Counted from the stretch's first letter, positions 18,884-29,096 are shown. The stretch is 39,954 nt of DNA from Symsagittifera roscoffensis (GCF_963678635.1 NW_026971586.1:1-39954), one strand, 5' to 3'. Notes: generated by a model not told the origin, from the letters alone. Program-made: numbers and translations.

Positions 18884-19293
18884 TGAGTTATGTGCGATGG
18901 GTATAACTCATAGAGTAATTTCGGATAGGGTACACCGTCTGCTCGTCACGCTATCTTATTTTCGGCCGGATAGATTCGTGCAACTTCTTAGTCTAATACC
19001 GATCCTAATCTTACTCTTATACTATCTAGTCTCAGGTTGTTTAACTAGTCTCTGCTAGGCTCAATAGATCTAGGGTATACTGGTTTATTGCGGCTGCTGA
19101 AGTGCTCGGGAGAGTTCAACTAATTTCTAAGTTAAATTCAAATCTCTCTGGTGCTGAAATTACAAGTAATTTCAGCACTTACAAATAAGTGGGTTGTTAG
19201 TTAGATGGATCATGATTGGTTAATATTAAATATTTTACATTGGTAAAATATCTAATTTATCCAATCATAAAATGTAGTTTAGATCAGGTTCCA
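18884..19293 (-). repeat. right LTR (5' LTR of the giant element)
   Basis: Partner of the LTR at 422-831, same length and 407/410 identical. The element promoter should lie here. AT-rich blocks and ATTGG/CCAAT-like sequences are present on the element strand, but no single TATA box stands out. The terminal inverted repeat TGAGTTAT/ATAACTCA lies at 18884-18891 and 18903-18910. Confidence 0.92.
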
Positions 19294-20538
19294 CTTATGA
19301 TTTTTTAAAAGTTACTGAGTGTTCTGTTAAAATAGAGTAGTTTTTCTCTCGTTAGCAAAGAAGTTTTTGCAAAATTATTGAATGAAAACTTTAAAGAAAT
19401 TTTTGTCAAAAAGCCATTATTTACAAATTTTTTGATAAAAAACTTTTTTTAAACTTTTAGATTTTTTTCCAAAAAAAAACAATTTTTTAAAAATCATTTA
19501 ACCAAAGCTTGTAAAAGTTTCAAGGAATTTTCAGAAATTTTCTTGCGACTTTTGGTCAAGCCAGTAGTCAAACAATTGAGGACACTACCCGCACCGAAGT
19601 TTCATGGAAAAAACTGATAATCATGGAAAAGTTTTGTCTAAAACAATGTCATTATAATTCATTTTTGTTGCAAACTTAAGCAGCGAAATCGATTATATTG
19701 TCGTTATAATCGATTATTTCCAATAAAAGTTAATACTAAAAAATTCTTTATAATGGATTATAATCCACATCAAACCCAATTATAATTGATGCTTGTGGAT
19801 AACAATATCTTAACTGTTTTACAAAACTAGTTGCAAAACTTTCAACATGTTTTGCCTTTCTAAACCTACTCAATTTTGTAACGCCCATTTAATCCACCGA
19901 CCACTCATTTTCTTCAAACAAGTTCATCCTTCTCCTTTTGCCAGTTTGTTACCCATGTTAACCCCATTCCCGTGTTTACCCCGCCCTGCCCAGTTGTCCC
20001 CCTTCCTCAGTTCACTCCACCTCCCCCAGTGGACAACCCCCGCTTATGCCTCTTCTTTACATCCCCCGGCGTACACCCCCTTCCACGTTTATCCCGCTCG
20101 GGGTGTAATAAAGGGGGGAAGAGGAGAAAACGGGGTAGTTCAATTGGATTCGGGAGAAAAAATAAAGACCAGCAAAAAACGACGGCTTTCAAACCCCCCC
20201 CCCCCCTCACATAAGCTTCAATTTTGTGTTGTAACGAGGGGTTTTTCAAGATTAAACATGCAGATCAAAGATGTTTGTCATGGCCTGAGTAGCTCGTATG
20301 CCGTTTTTCGTAACATTCGAAAAACGTGAACAAAATTTCAGCGGTAAAAAATTTTGCAGGTGGGGGGAAGGAAAAAAGCCAAAACGAGAAACAAAAATAT
20401 TATGAAAAAGCTTGTGAAAAAAAAGAAAACATCGATCCAAATGCATCTGTTAAGTTTTGAATATACGCACTGTGTTTGAAACAACAAAATATGAGAATGA
20501 AACGCAAAACGTGGACTTGTTACTTAACACTTGCGCTG
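19294..20538. other. gene-poor stretch with a C-rich block
   Basis: No gene recognised. A hairpin with arms of about 12 bp (AATCGATTATA... / TTATAATCGATT) sits at 19687-19715. From about 19970 to 20206 the plus strand is strikingly C-rich, ending in a run of 13 C at 20194-20206. A 160-codon frame over this block is Pro/His/Ser-rich as expected from base composition and is not supported as a gene. Confidence 0.5.
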
Positions 20539-20778
20539 TGTCATACCGCTACTGCAGTAGCAGTAATTGTTTATGTATGTACGACCAACCTACGGTGCTT
20601 ACTTATTACTTTTATGGTATACTCAAGGTCACAGTGTGTGATGACATTGAGACTAAGTGAGAGATCTAGATCTCAAAAACCAAAACCAAAACAAAGAAAA
20701 GAAAAAACTAAATTCAATATTCAGAATACAGTATTGAATTACAAATTGTTTTCAATTGATATCGCAACGCATATCACA
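20539..20778 (+). repeat. 5' LTR of copy A
   Basis: Begins TGTCATACC and ends ATATCACA. It is 19 bp shorter than its partner at 22728-22986. The missing piece lies between two GATC tetramers, so deletion by short homology is likely. The 14-bp palindrome GCTACTGCAGTAGC lies close to its start. Confidence 0.9.
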
Positions 20779-22078
20779 TGGCGCAGCCAGCAGGATTCGT
20801 AGCTCAAGATAACAGAACGGATATGGGAATCCCGGTATTTTGGGCGTCAGCGAATCTAGATCCTCCGTGGCAATTCAAAATCTGGTTCGAACAATTTCTA
20901 ATGGCGGTTACGGTTAAAGAAAATGTGAACCCAGAGATTATTTTGGAAGAACAAAAGACATACTAGAGGAACCACCACCTCGACCAGAAACACCCCGAGA
21001 AGGAGAGAATGAAGATGCAAGGAATGCGAGGACCCTTAGAGACAAGCTAGCAAGGGATAGAGTATTGTTGGAGAATGAAGACAGAAGGACAAGGGGCCCA
21101 CGCGTCGGACACAAGGTTTTCTACAACGAAATACAAAAGAAGTTGGTGTCCAGATTATTTTTGTCTTTGGGTACAGAAGGAAAAAAACGATTCACCCACA
21201 TGCTGAAATATCGAAAATGACGTTCAGGGAAATTACAGAACTGGCAGAAGTTTCATTTCAAAAGGTGAAATGTGTAAAATATGAAAGATACAAGCTATTT
21301 ACGAGAATGCAAGAATCTGGAGAATCTCTGGAATCATTTCACGCAGCGCTAACTGCGCAAGCAGCCCAATCAGAACTGGGAACATTGGAAAATGAAATAG
21401 TCCGTGATCTATTTATTTCAAAAATGAAGAAGATAACATTGCAGGACACGTTGACATTCGAGACCTTAGACCCGGAAGAGGTTCTGAAAAGGGCAATCAA
21501 ATTCGAACATAGCAAGTTAACCACAATGGCGTTCCAAAAGACAAATGCGGCGGCTACAGGAGGATCAAGTAACAATTACACCTCGGGCGTGAGAATAAAA
21601 GAAGAACCTGTAATGGCAGTAAGAAATTTGTCAGGGACAACAAAGAATCAAAACAGAAAGGAATCGAACAAAAGACAAACTAATAACAAGAATCACAACA
21701 TGAAAACAAAACCATGTAACAGATGTGGAAAGACATTTGATCAAGGACATCTAAAAATTGTGCAGCGATGGGTAAAAATTGTAAGAACTGTGGTAAACCC
21801 AATCTTTTTGCAAAAATGTGCAGATCTCAACAAGTAAGCGAAGTTGCGGAAGACTCGGAAGGATTTGTAGAGGAATGCGATCAGATAAGTGAGAGTTTTG
21901 GGTCATGTAGTGAGTTTGAAGTTATGTTGATACAAACCTATCAACCGGAAAACGAGAGAGTTTCAAAATATGCGAAAGATCGAATTAATGAAATGAGGAA
22001 CAATTCAAATGCTGAAATGATACGAATTCAGAAAATAGATTCAATTCGAGATCCAACCTTGAAACGAGTAAAATGACT
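20778..22078 (+). pseudogene. broken gag of copy A
   Basis: Starts with ATG formed by the last LTR base and the primer-binding site, encoding MAQPAGF as in copy B. Compared with copy B it has lost one base near 20951 and 10 bp near 21196, so the frame is broken early. The capsid-like part resumes with MTFREITELAEVSFQKVKC at 21217. The first zinc knuckle (CNRCGKTF) is followed by another frame change. At 21586 a single VRIKEEP motif replaces the doubled motif of copy B. The end at 22078 is a stop in the region before the protease. Confidence 0.85.
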
Positions 22079-22606
22079 AAAGGCCATGGTACGAATCGAC
22101 AACCAAATAATACAACTAACAGTGGACACGGGAAGTCCACTTTCATTTCTCAATTGGGCGACGGCGAAAGGAAATTATGGGTGCAGACAAAATTAGACAA
22201 AATAGCGAGTTGCAGATGAATATAGAGAAAATCCACAACAAATTTCGGAGAAAGATACGACATTCGAGCCACCACAAGGATTCTCGGATGAGTCGAGTAC
22301 CGAAGAGTCGGGTATCAGACGAAGCTCCAGGCAAACGAAAAACAAGGAACCGAAACGCTTTGGTGACCCGATAAAGCACACAATTAAAGAGATATCAGAG
22401 AATCTGACAGGGGAGCACTCCTGAAAGCAGCACTTCAGGAATATCGAAATCAGCTAAGAGACTTCAAGGAACGAAGCGACAGACCGGTGGAATCGAAAAT
22501 AAGACGGCTCGAACGACACTTATTCATGTGAAAATTTGGGTATGCTACGCTAGATGAAAAAGTGGAATGGAACTCGAGTTGGGAAATAGAGCTGGAAGAA
22601 AATTGA
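22079..22606 (+). pseudogene. protease start fused by deletion to the end of ORF3
   Basis: The first part matches the protease region of copy B including the DTGS-type site (near 22128). From about 22200 it matches the last 140 codons of copy B ORF3 (FSDESS, RSSRQTKNKEPKRFGDP). A lost base near 22414 and a TGA near 22530 break it further. The junction carries no long homology. Confidence 0.85.
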
Positions 22607-22727
22607 AAATTCTATAACCTTACCGTCAAGTAACCCAGCAACTTTCTTGGGAACTGAGTACAGTGAACTCTTTTTAAATAAATTATACTACTTATGTTGT
22701 ATGATTTATTTCTTTTACCGGGGGGTG

Positions 22728-22986
22728 TGTCATACCGCTACTGCAGTAGCAGTAATTGTTTATGTATGTACGACTAACCTACGATTATTACTTATTACTT
22801 TTATGGTATACTCAAGGTCACAGTGTGTGATGACATTGAGACCAAGTGAGAGATCAGAGTTTTTGTGACTGATCTAGATCTCAGTAACCATTACCAAATC
22901 AAAGAAAAGAAAAAACTAAATTCAATATTCAGAATACAGTATTGAATTACAACTTGTTTTCAATTGATATCGCAACGCATATCACA
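22728..22986 (+). repeat. 3' LTR of copy A
   Basis: 259 bp, TG...CA ends, preceded by a G-rich tract (CCGGGGGGTG) that fits a polypurine tract. Followed by CGCTG, the right copy of the target duplication. Confidence 0.92.
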
Positions 22987-23049
22987 CGCTGCTACCAAAA
23001 TTACATTACTTCAGAAAAAAACATCAAGATTTTTTAAAGTTGGAATTAG

Positions 23050-24873
23050 AAATAAGTACTAACAAACGCATTATTACTATAAGCGCAAGATTCACACTGA
23101 AAAAATTTTTTCATGAAAATGGTCAGCTGTACAGACTAGACTGTACATACGTTTGATTTTGATAGCATGAATAATTTCGATTACAATCTTACCAAAGTTT
23201 TTTCTACTAAAAAGATATTATAACGTGCGTTTAACCGGTGTACTATAACGTGCGTATAACGTGCTGAGCTAAAGAGAAGAGCTTTAAAATTATTCATAGT
23301 TTATAACTTGATTCATAATTCGATTAAAATGACATTTACTCCAACATAGATATATAATTTTTTACTTTCCTAATTTTCAAAAGTTAACATGGTCGCCCAG
23401 GGTTGCTTTGATTAGATTGTTACCATCAATTTTTGGTAAGGCTAGACTTTAGGAGAATTTTTTTATGATTGACGGTTGACTGCGACCTTGTTTTGAATAC
23501 CTTTTGTTTTGACTTATTTTTTCTGAGTGTTTTTCCTCTGAAATCTATTTTTTTCCGTCTGAGACCTCTTTCTCACAATCTTACTTCAAATTTCAAATAT
23601 TAAACATAAAACTAAATAAAAATTACTTGCTGAAGTTATTTTATTATTTCTTCATTCCGCTCAGTAGCCTTCAGGAAAAATTTTAGCTGGTAAGTAAATT
23701 CTCAAAAGTGTTGAAGTAAAGTTTAACAAGCCCTCCGTGGTGGAGAGCTCGTAGTATTAATCAGCCTCAATTGATTCATAATCAGGTCTGAAACATCAGT
23801 GATTTAACACTGATAAATTACAATTTTTAGAGGAGCTAGCTGCTTCCTGAAAAAAAGTGGTTGCCCAACATCCCCCGAAGCAAAAATAAAATGACCCACA
23901 GCTAGATGGTGTCTTGCGTCGGGCTACCATAAGTTCTTTTTTTCCACTTTCAGTCTACCGAAAAATTTAAATTTTCTCATAAGTTAAAGTTATATGAAAA
24001 ACTCGCTTTGTATTGTTTCTGAGATTTTCAATTCTCAGCAGTTGCACAGATCATACTTCTCGAATAAATTTTTTTTCTGTTGAAAAAGATCTTTAATCCG
24101 TATTTTAAGCAATCAACAAATGATTGCTACAAGAAAAAAGCTAAATATCCCTAAAATGGCTGCTAAAATCTAATGGTTCGGTTTGTGTTTTTGGTTTCGA
24201 ATCTGTAAATTCCTTATATGCTTTCTTCAATCAGAAATACAATTGGGGCTAGATGTATTCGCCGATTCGCGAGTTGAGCGGAGTCAAAACGTCAGGATCA
24301 AATGAAAAACTGGCCTGTAAGCGCTCGAATCCTCAAAACGCGCAATTGCTGCAAATTGATTCAGTACCCGCAAAACGGTTATGTGCTTCCAGTTAAAACA
24401 TTAAAAAACCTTCAAGCTCAGAGTTTCCTCCCAGCGAGAGTCAGAAACAAGTACCGGAAAAAGATCTCCAAGATAACGCACGAGAAAAATTTCATCCACT
24501 GAATGAAAGTGGAAAAAGTTGCATTGAAAGTTGCAAATCAGATGCGAGACTAAAAGACAAAAGCAATGATCTTTTATTTGCTGACATCAGTGATTCAACC
24601 AGTCTGACCTCTGCAAAAGATAATTCGGACCCGAACAATTTCCAAAACCAATTTAGGAAGCTAGCGGGCGAATTGGAAAAGCTAGAAATTCAGGGTGCTG
24701 GCGGACGTGGAGCCAACTTCAGCGACCAGGACTTTTTGAATCAATTCATGGAAAACCAGTACCCAGACTGGAAAAAAATCAGGGAAAAAAACGTCCGTTC
24801 CATGCGTCAGAATCCCTGATATTTTGATACCAAAACAGCAACTGAGTAAAAAACTGGAAAAACATTACCACTG
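23050..24873 (+). repeat. tandem duplication, unit 1
   Basis: About 1.8 kb that matches 24874-26978 closely over its whole length except for a 0.3-kb insert in unit 2. It covers the upstream region and the first 200 or so codons of the NERD-helicase gene. Both units contain the inverted repeat TGTACAG/CTGTACA (23128-23147) and three TAACGTGC(G) motifs between 23221 and 23263. A degenerate tRNA-like stretch lies near 23730-23800. Confidence 0.9.
24253..24870 (+). pseudogene. truncated copy of the NERD-helicase gene
   Basis: Begins with the same context and ATG as the full gene (MYSPIRELS versus MSSPIRELS). Codon 48 is TAA (24394-24396) where the full copy has GAA. Homology continues with small changes, including a frame change near 24780. 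It stops abruptly at the duplication border, right before the nuclease-like domain. It cannot make the enzyme; a peptide of 47 residues is the most it could encode from this ATG. Confidence 0.88.
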
Positions 24874-26978
24874 AAAATAAGTACTAACAAACGCATTATT
24901 ACTATTAACGCACGATTCAATCTGAAAAAAGTTTTTCATGAAAATGGTCAGCTGTACAGACTAGACTGTACATACGTTTGATTTTGATAGCATGAATAAT
25001 TTCGTTGCAATCTGACCAATGTTTTTTCTACTAAAACGATATTATAACGTGCGTTTAACCGGTGTACTTTAACGTGCGTATAACGTGCTGAGCTAAAGAG
25101 AAGAGATTTAAAATTATTCATAGTTTATAACTTGATTCATAATTCGATTAAAATGACATTTACTCCAAAATAGATATTTTTTTTACTTTCCTAATTTTCA
25201 AAAGTTAACATGGTCGCCCAGGGCTGCACTGATTAGATTGTTTCCATCAATTTTTGGTGAGAATAGACTTTAGGAGAACTTTTTTATGATTGACGGTTGA
25301 CTGCGACCTTGTTTTGAATACCTTTCGTTTTGACTTAATTTTTCTTAGTGTTTTTCCTCTGAAATCTATTTTTTCCGTCTGAGATCTCTTTTCTCACAAG
25401 CTTACTTCAAATTTCAAATATCATACATAAAACTAAAAAAAAAATTACTTGCTGAAGTTATTTTATTTTTTCTTCATTCCGCTCAGTAGCCTTCAGGAAA
25501 AAATTTTAGCTGGTAAGTAAATTCTCAAAAATTTTGAAGTAAAGTTTAACAAGCCCTCCGTGGTGGAGAGCTCGTAGTAATAATCAGCCTTACTTTATTC
25601 ATAATCAGGCCTGAAACATCAGTGATTTAACACTGATTTTTACATTACTTAGAAAAAGCGAAAAAAAAATCAGATTTCACACCGGGGATCGAAACCACAA
25701 TCTATAGATTCGTAATCAGATGCGATCCCCCAGCACTGCAAATTACTCTATCCTGGCAAACCGCAGAAACAGGGTTGGTTTTTTCAGCGAGGTTAAAACC
25801 CGGGGTAGGAAAGACACACACGCCTCCCAATCCCTCGGAAGCTCGAATTTTTTATCACTTATAAAATCAATATTTGAATCTAATTTTGTCAGGCAAACCT
25901 AAAACTTTTTTTTATAAAATCGGCGCTTTTAAAAAACAATTTTTAGAGGAGCTAGCTGCTTCCTGAAAAAAGTGGTTGCCCAACATCCCCCGAAGCAAAA
26001 ATAAAATGATCCACAGCTAGATGGTGTCTTGCGTTTGTTTACCATAAGTTCTTTTTTTTCCACTTTCAGTCTACCGAAAAATTTAAATTTTCTCATAAGT
26101 TATTTGAAAAACTCGCTTTGGATTGTTTCTGAGAGTTTCAATTCTCAGCAGAAGCACAGATCATACTTCTCGGATAATTTTTTTTTCTGTTGAAAAATAT
26201 CTTTAACCCGTATTTTAAGCTATCATCAAATGATTGCTACAGGAAAAAAACTAAATATCCCTAAAATGGCTGTTAGAATCTTGTGGTTCGGTTTGTGTTC
26301 TTGGTTTTGAATCTATAAATTCTTTCTATGCTTTCGACAATCAGAAATACAATTGGGGCTAGATGTCTTCGCCGATTCGCGAGTTGAGCAGAGTCAAAAC
26401 GTCAGGATCAAATGAAAAACTGGCCTGTAAGCGCTCGAATCCTCAAAACGCGCAATCGCTTCAAAATGATTCAATACCCCCAAAACGGATATGTGTTTCC
26501 AGTGAAAACGTTAAAAAATCTTCAAGCTCAGAGTTTCCTCCCAACGAGAGTCAAAAACAAGTACCGGAAAAAGAACTCCAAGATAACGCACGAGAAAAAT
26601 TTCATCCAGTGAATGAAAGTGGAAAAAATTGCATTGAAAATTGCAAATCAGATGCGAGAAAAAAAGACAAAAGCAAAGACAGTTCATATTCTTGCTCCAG
26701 TGAATCAGCAGGTCCGACCTCTACAAAAGGTAATTCGGACCCGGATGATTTCGAAACCCAATTTAAGAAGCTAGCGGGCGAATTGGATAAGCTAGAAATC
26801 CAGGGTGCTGGTGGACGTAGAACCAACTTCAGCGACCAGAACTTTTTGAATCAATTCATGGAAAACCAGTACCCAGACTGGAAAAAACCAGGGAAAAAAA
26901 CGTCCGTTCCATGCGTCAGAATCCCTGATATATTGATACTAGAACAGCAAATGAGCAACAAACTAGAAAAACATTACC
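24874..26978 (+). repeat. tandem duplication, unit 2
   Basis: Second copy of the unit at 23050-24873. It starts right after the truncated gene copy and runs into the full gene at codon 205. An insert at 25638-25935 is absent from unit 1. The pyrimidine-rich CCACTTTCAG at about 26058-26069 could be a 3' splice site of a 5'-UTR intron; it is also present in unit 1. Confidence 0.88.
25638..25935 (-). repeat. 0.3-kb insert, possibly tRNA-derived SINE
   Basis: Present only in unit 2, so it is either an insertion there or a loss from unit 1. On the minus strand it contains GGTTTCGATCCCC, close to a pol III B box, about 50 bases after a GCCAGGATAGAG stretch that may be an A box. An anticodon-loop-like TTACGAA lies between them, and a T run follows (25664-25672). 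The 8-bp inverted repeat GGGGATCG/CGATCCCC could equally form a simple hairpin. Confidence 0.35.
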
Positions 26979-28858
26979 GGTCGATTCAAAAAGGCGAAAA
27001 AGCTGAACGTAAAATCTACAGATTATTTTTGAATGATGTCTCAAATGATGATGAAGGAATCATTATTCTCCCAAATTTTAATGGAAACGAAATATTTGAA
27101 AATGGTAGTCATGGATGCTTAGAAATTGACATGATAGTTGCGCATCCGACGAAAGGAATTTTTGTCTTCAACGTGAAAAACGAGCAAAAACCAAAAGTTG
27201 AAAATCTGAAAAACGAAATGCGAAAACACACCGATTTCATACGATATTTATTGTGCTACAAAAGTTGCACTGAGAATCCAACTGGTAAGATTACCAATTT
27301 AGAGCAAGTTAGTAAAGTTCCAATTCACGCAGTCTTTTGCTATTATGGTAACTTTACACCGTCAATTGACGAACTTGACAAACTTTCCAAGGACACCGAT
27401 TGGTACACTGAAGGTCGGAAAAATCGACAGACTGAATTGGTGATTGTTTTTCAGAATTCGCAACTCCAAAGCTTCGAATCGATCTGGAAATGTACACTTC
27501 AGAAACTTGATAATATGGAAAAAACGGACAAATTTGACGTTTTGGTTTCTCGTCTTGTTGCTTTGAGCTCCATGAAACAACATAGCTCTCTTATCCATCA
27601 TAAATTTGTCTCGAACGATATTCAATCTAAGAAAGTAAAAACTGGTGATTTAGACGAATGGATTGGAAAACAATTCGATGGTTGTTTTTCAGCTGAAAAT
27701 ATCAGCTGCGAGCCAAATCTCATAAAATACACGAAGGCACTTTATGGAGAGTCAAAAAATAGCAAAACAACTGTTATTCTTTGGACGAAAGAGCAGTTGG
27801 GCATAATTGTAAGAGTTTTCAAAAGTCTGACAGATGCAGCTTCTTCAAAGGAAAACAAACCGCTACGGTTAAATGTAAAAGGAGCTAAAGGATCGGGAAA
27901 GACGATGCTTATGGTTTTCCTTGCTAAATTAGCCGCTCGCATGTTTCAAAAACAGAAAACTGCAGGGAGCTGTGTTGTTTTATATGACGGATCGGGGGGC
28001 GGAGCTAAGTTTTTATTTTCAAATTTGAAGCGTGAACTGGATAAATCGGGCATTGAGTTTTGGACGGAGCTGGATTTCTCTGAAAAATTCCATGAAATGC
28101 GACAGGGCATTATTTTTATCGATGAAGACCCCATGGCCAACACTTCGATGGAAAAATTGATGGAAAAACTTTGTTCTGGTCAAAGCCCCCATCTTGTTAT
28201 TTTTTCTTCGGAGGAGGAAAGACCTACAATTGAAAAACACAGCTACAAACTCACAGGTGTGAACCTATCACAAACATTGAGATCTACAAAACAGATAAAG
28301 ACTTTCTCCAGCAATCTCATCAAAAATATCAACACTGGTGATATTATGAACGAACTTAACGGGTCATCGCCGCACAATCTAGATGGAACAAACCCCCCCG
28401 ACATCATTTTTGTTAATTCAAAAACTGAACCATTTATAACGGGATGTGTTAAAAAAATTATGACATTTATTCTTCAAGGCATGCCAAGTATTCTTGTTGT
28501 TATCAATTTCCTTTCGCCAAAAAGCCAAGTCAATTTTGTTTCCCTTTTGAAGACCAAGAAAGTTTCGCTGCATTCCATTTCTTACAAGTTAAACATCGAA
28601 GAGATCAATAACAGTGAATACAGGAATTTACCGAAGATTCACTTAGAGTCAACTAACGTGATACGAGGAAGCGAGTTTGGAGTGGTAGTTGTTTTACTGG
28701 AGAAAATGGTGGCGTCAAGTCGTGCAGAGTTTAGGAAGAACTTTCACATGGCAGTAACTCGTGCAACGACCAACTTAGCCATAGTTGCAGCTGACACAGC
28801 TTTCTTCAACTCTCTTCTAGGAGAAGATGAAATTTCCTATGCAGTTCAAAATTTGTGA
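26363..28858 (+). CDS. NERD-domain and superfamily-1 helicase-like ATPase
   Basis: 831-codon intronless frame. Residues 1-170 are Ser-, Lys- and Asn-rich and look disordered. A nuclease-related (NERD, restriction-endonuclease-like) domain lies at about 205-320 with LEID at 253-256 and NVK at 270-272. In most NERD proteins the last motif is ExK or QxK, so this copy may have altered or lost cleavage activity. Walker A is GAKGSGKT at 507-514 and Walker B is GIIFIDED at 582-589. Near the C-terminus RGSEF and HMAVTRATTNLAIV match helicase motifs V and VI of UvrD-like proteins. The architecture is common in bacteria. A role in nucleic-acid processing or defence is inference. Upstream lies its truncated tandem copy. 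Confidence 0.85.
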   Translation: MSSPIRELSRVKTSGSNEKLACKRSNPQNAQSLQNDSIPPKRICVSSENVKKSSSSEFPPNESQKQVPEKELQDNAREKFHPVNESGKNCIENCKSDARKKDKSKDSSYSCSSESAGPTSTKGNSDPDDFETQFKKLAGELDKLEIQGAGGRRTNFSDQNFLNQFMENQYPDWKKPGKKTSVPCVRIPDILILEQQMSNKLEKHYRSIQKGEKAERKIYRLFLNDVSNDDEGIIILPNFNGNEIFENGSHGCLEIDMIVAHPTKGIFVFNVKNEQKPKVENLKNEMRKHTDFIRYLLCYKSCTENPTGKITNLEQVSKVPIHAVFCYYGNFTPSIDELDKLSKDTDWYTEGRKNRQTELVIVFQNSQLQSFESIWKCTLQKLDNMEKTDKFDVLVSRLVALSSMKQHSSLIHHKFVSNDIQSKKVKTGDLDEWIGKQFDGCFSAENISCEPNLIKYTKALYGESKNSKTTVILWTKEQLGIIVRVFKSLTDAASSKENKPLRLNVKGAKGSGKTMLMVFLAKLAARMFQKQKTAGSCVVLYDGSGGGAKFLFSNLKRELDKSGIEFWTELDFSEKFHEMRQGIIFIDEDPMANTSMEKLMEKLCSGQSPHLVIFSSEEERPTIEKHSYKLTGVNLSQTLRSTKQIKTFSSNLIKNINTGDIMNELNGSSPHNLDGTNPPDIIFVNSKTEPFITGCVKKIMTFILQGMPSILVVINFLSPKSQVNFVSLLKTKKVSLHSISYKLNIEEINNSEYRNLPKIHLESTNVIRGSEFGVVVVLLEKMVASSRAEFRKNFHMAVTRATTNLAIVAADTAFFNSLLGEDEISYAVQNL

Positions 28859-29092
28859 GGCTTTCTATTTTTGTCAGTCCTTTCATTTTAAGTTAGGTTA
28901 ATCGCAATTTAAATTACTAAAAAGTGTAGAAAAAGTTAATACTAACCAACAAATCAGCTAAATTTTTAGAAAAATAAAATCAAATTGATCGGGTCTACAG
29001 TATTGTGATTGCTTAAAGCCGATCAAATTTATAAGTGATAATGAAAAGCTTTAAAAAGTAGAAAAACATTCAAATTTTGATAATCTAGCACC
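28859..29092. other. 3' flank of the NERD-helicase gene
   Basis: AT-rich sequence with AAAATAAAA near 28970, which may include a poly(A) signal. No frame supported. Confidence 0.4.
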
Positions 29093-29096
29093 TTAA

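Larger units (their letters stand above)
422..19293 (-). mobile_element. giant Ty3/Gypsy-type endogenous retrovirus with env and extra ORFs
   Basis: Two 410-bp direct repeats at 422-831 and 18884-19293 bound an 18,872-bp element read on the minus strand. In element order it holds a possible primer-binding site, a leader, a 140-codon basic ORF, Gag, CCHC knuckle plus DSG protease, RT, RNase H, integrase with a D-D35-E triad, a cluster of short ORFs, Env and a 601-codon ORF. The gene order protease-RT-RNase H-integrase followed by env is that of Ty3/Gypsy elements and retroviruses. Typical members are 5-10 kb, so this one is about twice that size. On the LTR ends chosen here, no target-site duplication is visible. 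The reading frames carry several stops and frameshifts, so this copy is probably not autonomous. Confidence 0.93.
20539..22986 (+). mobile_element. copy A: internally deleted Gypsy element
   Basis: Bounded by LTRs 20539-20778 and 22728-22986 and by a perfect 5-bp duplication CGCTG (20534-20538 and 22987-22991). It is a relative of the fuller copy at 30330-37554. Sequence equivalent to copy B is continuous through the protease start (about 22180). It then jumps to the last 400 bases of the integrase ORF (copy B about 36,750 onward), a loss of about 4.7 kb. The remnant keeps LTRs, primer-binding site, gag and the 3' end, so it could only move with enzymes from another copy. Confidence 0.93.

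Noticed and set aside
19847-20329. 160-codon Pro/Ser/His-rich frame on the plus strand
   Set aside because: It follows from the C-rich base composition and has no domain or conserved context.
23730-23800. Functional tRNA-Met gene
   Set aside because: Only an anticodon-loop-like TTCATAATC and weak box-like sequences are present; no acceptor pairing and no good B box.
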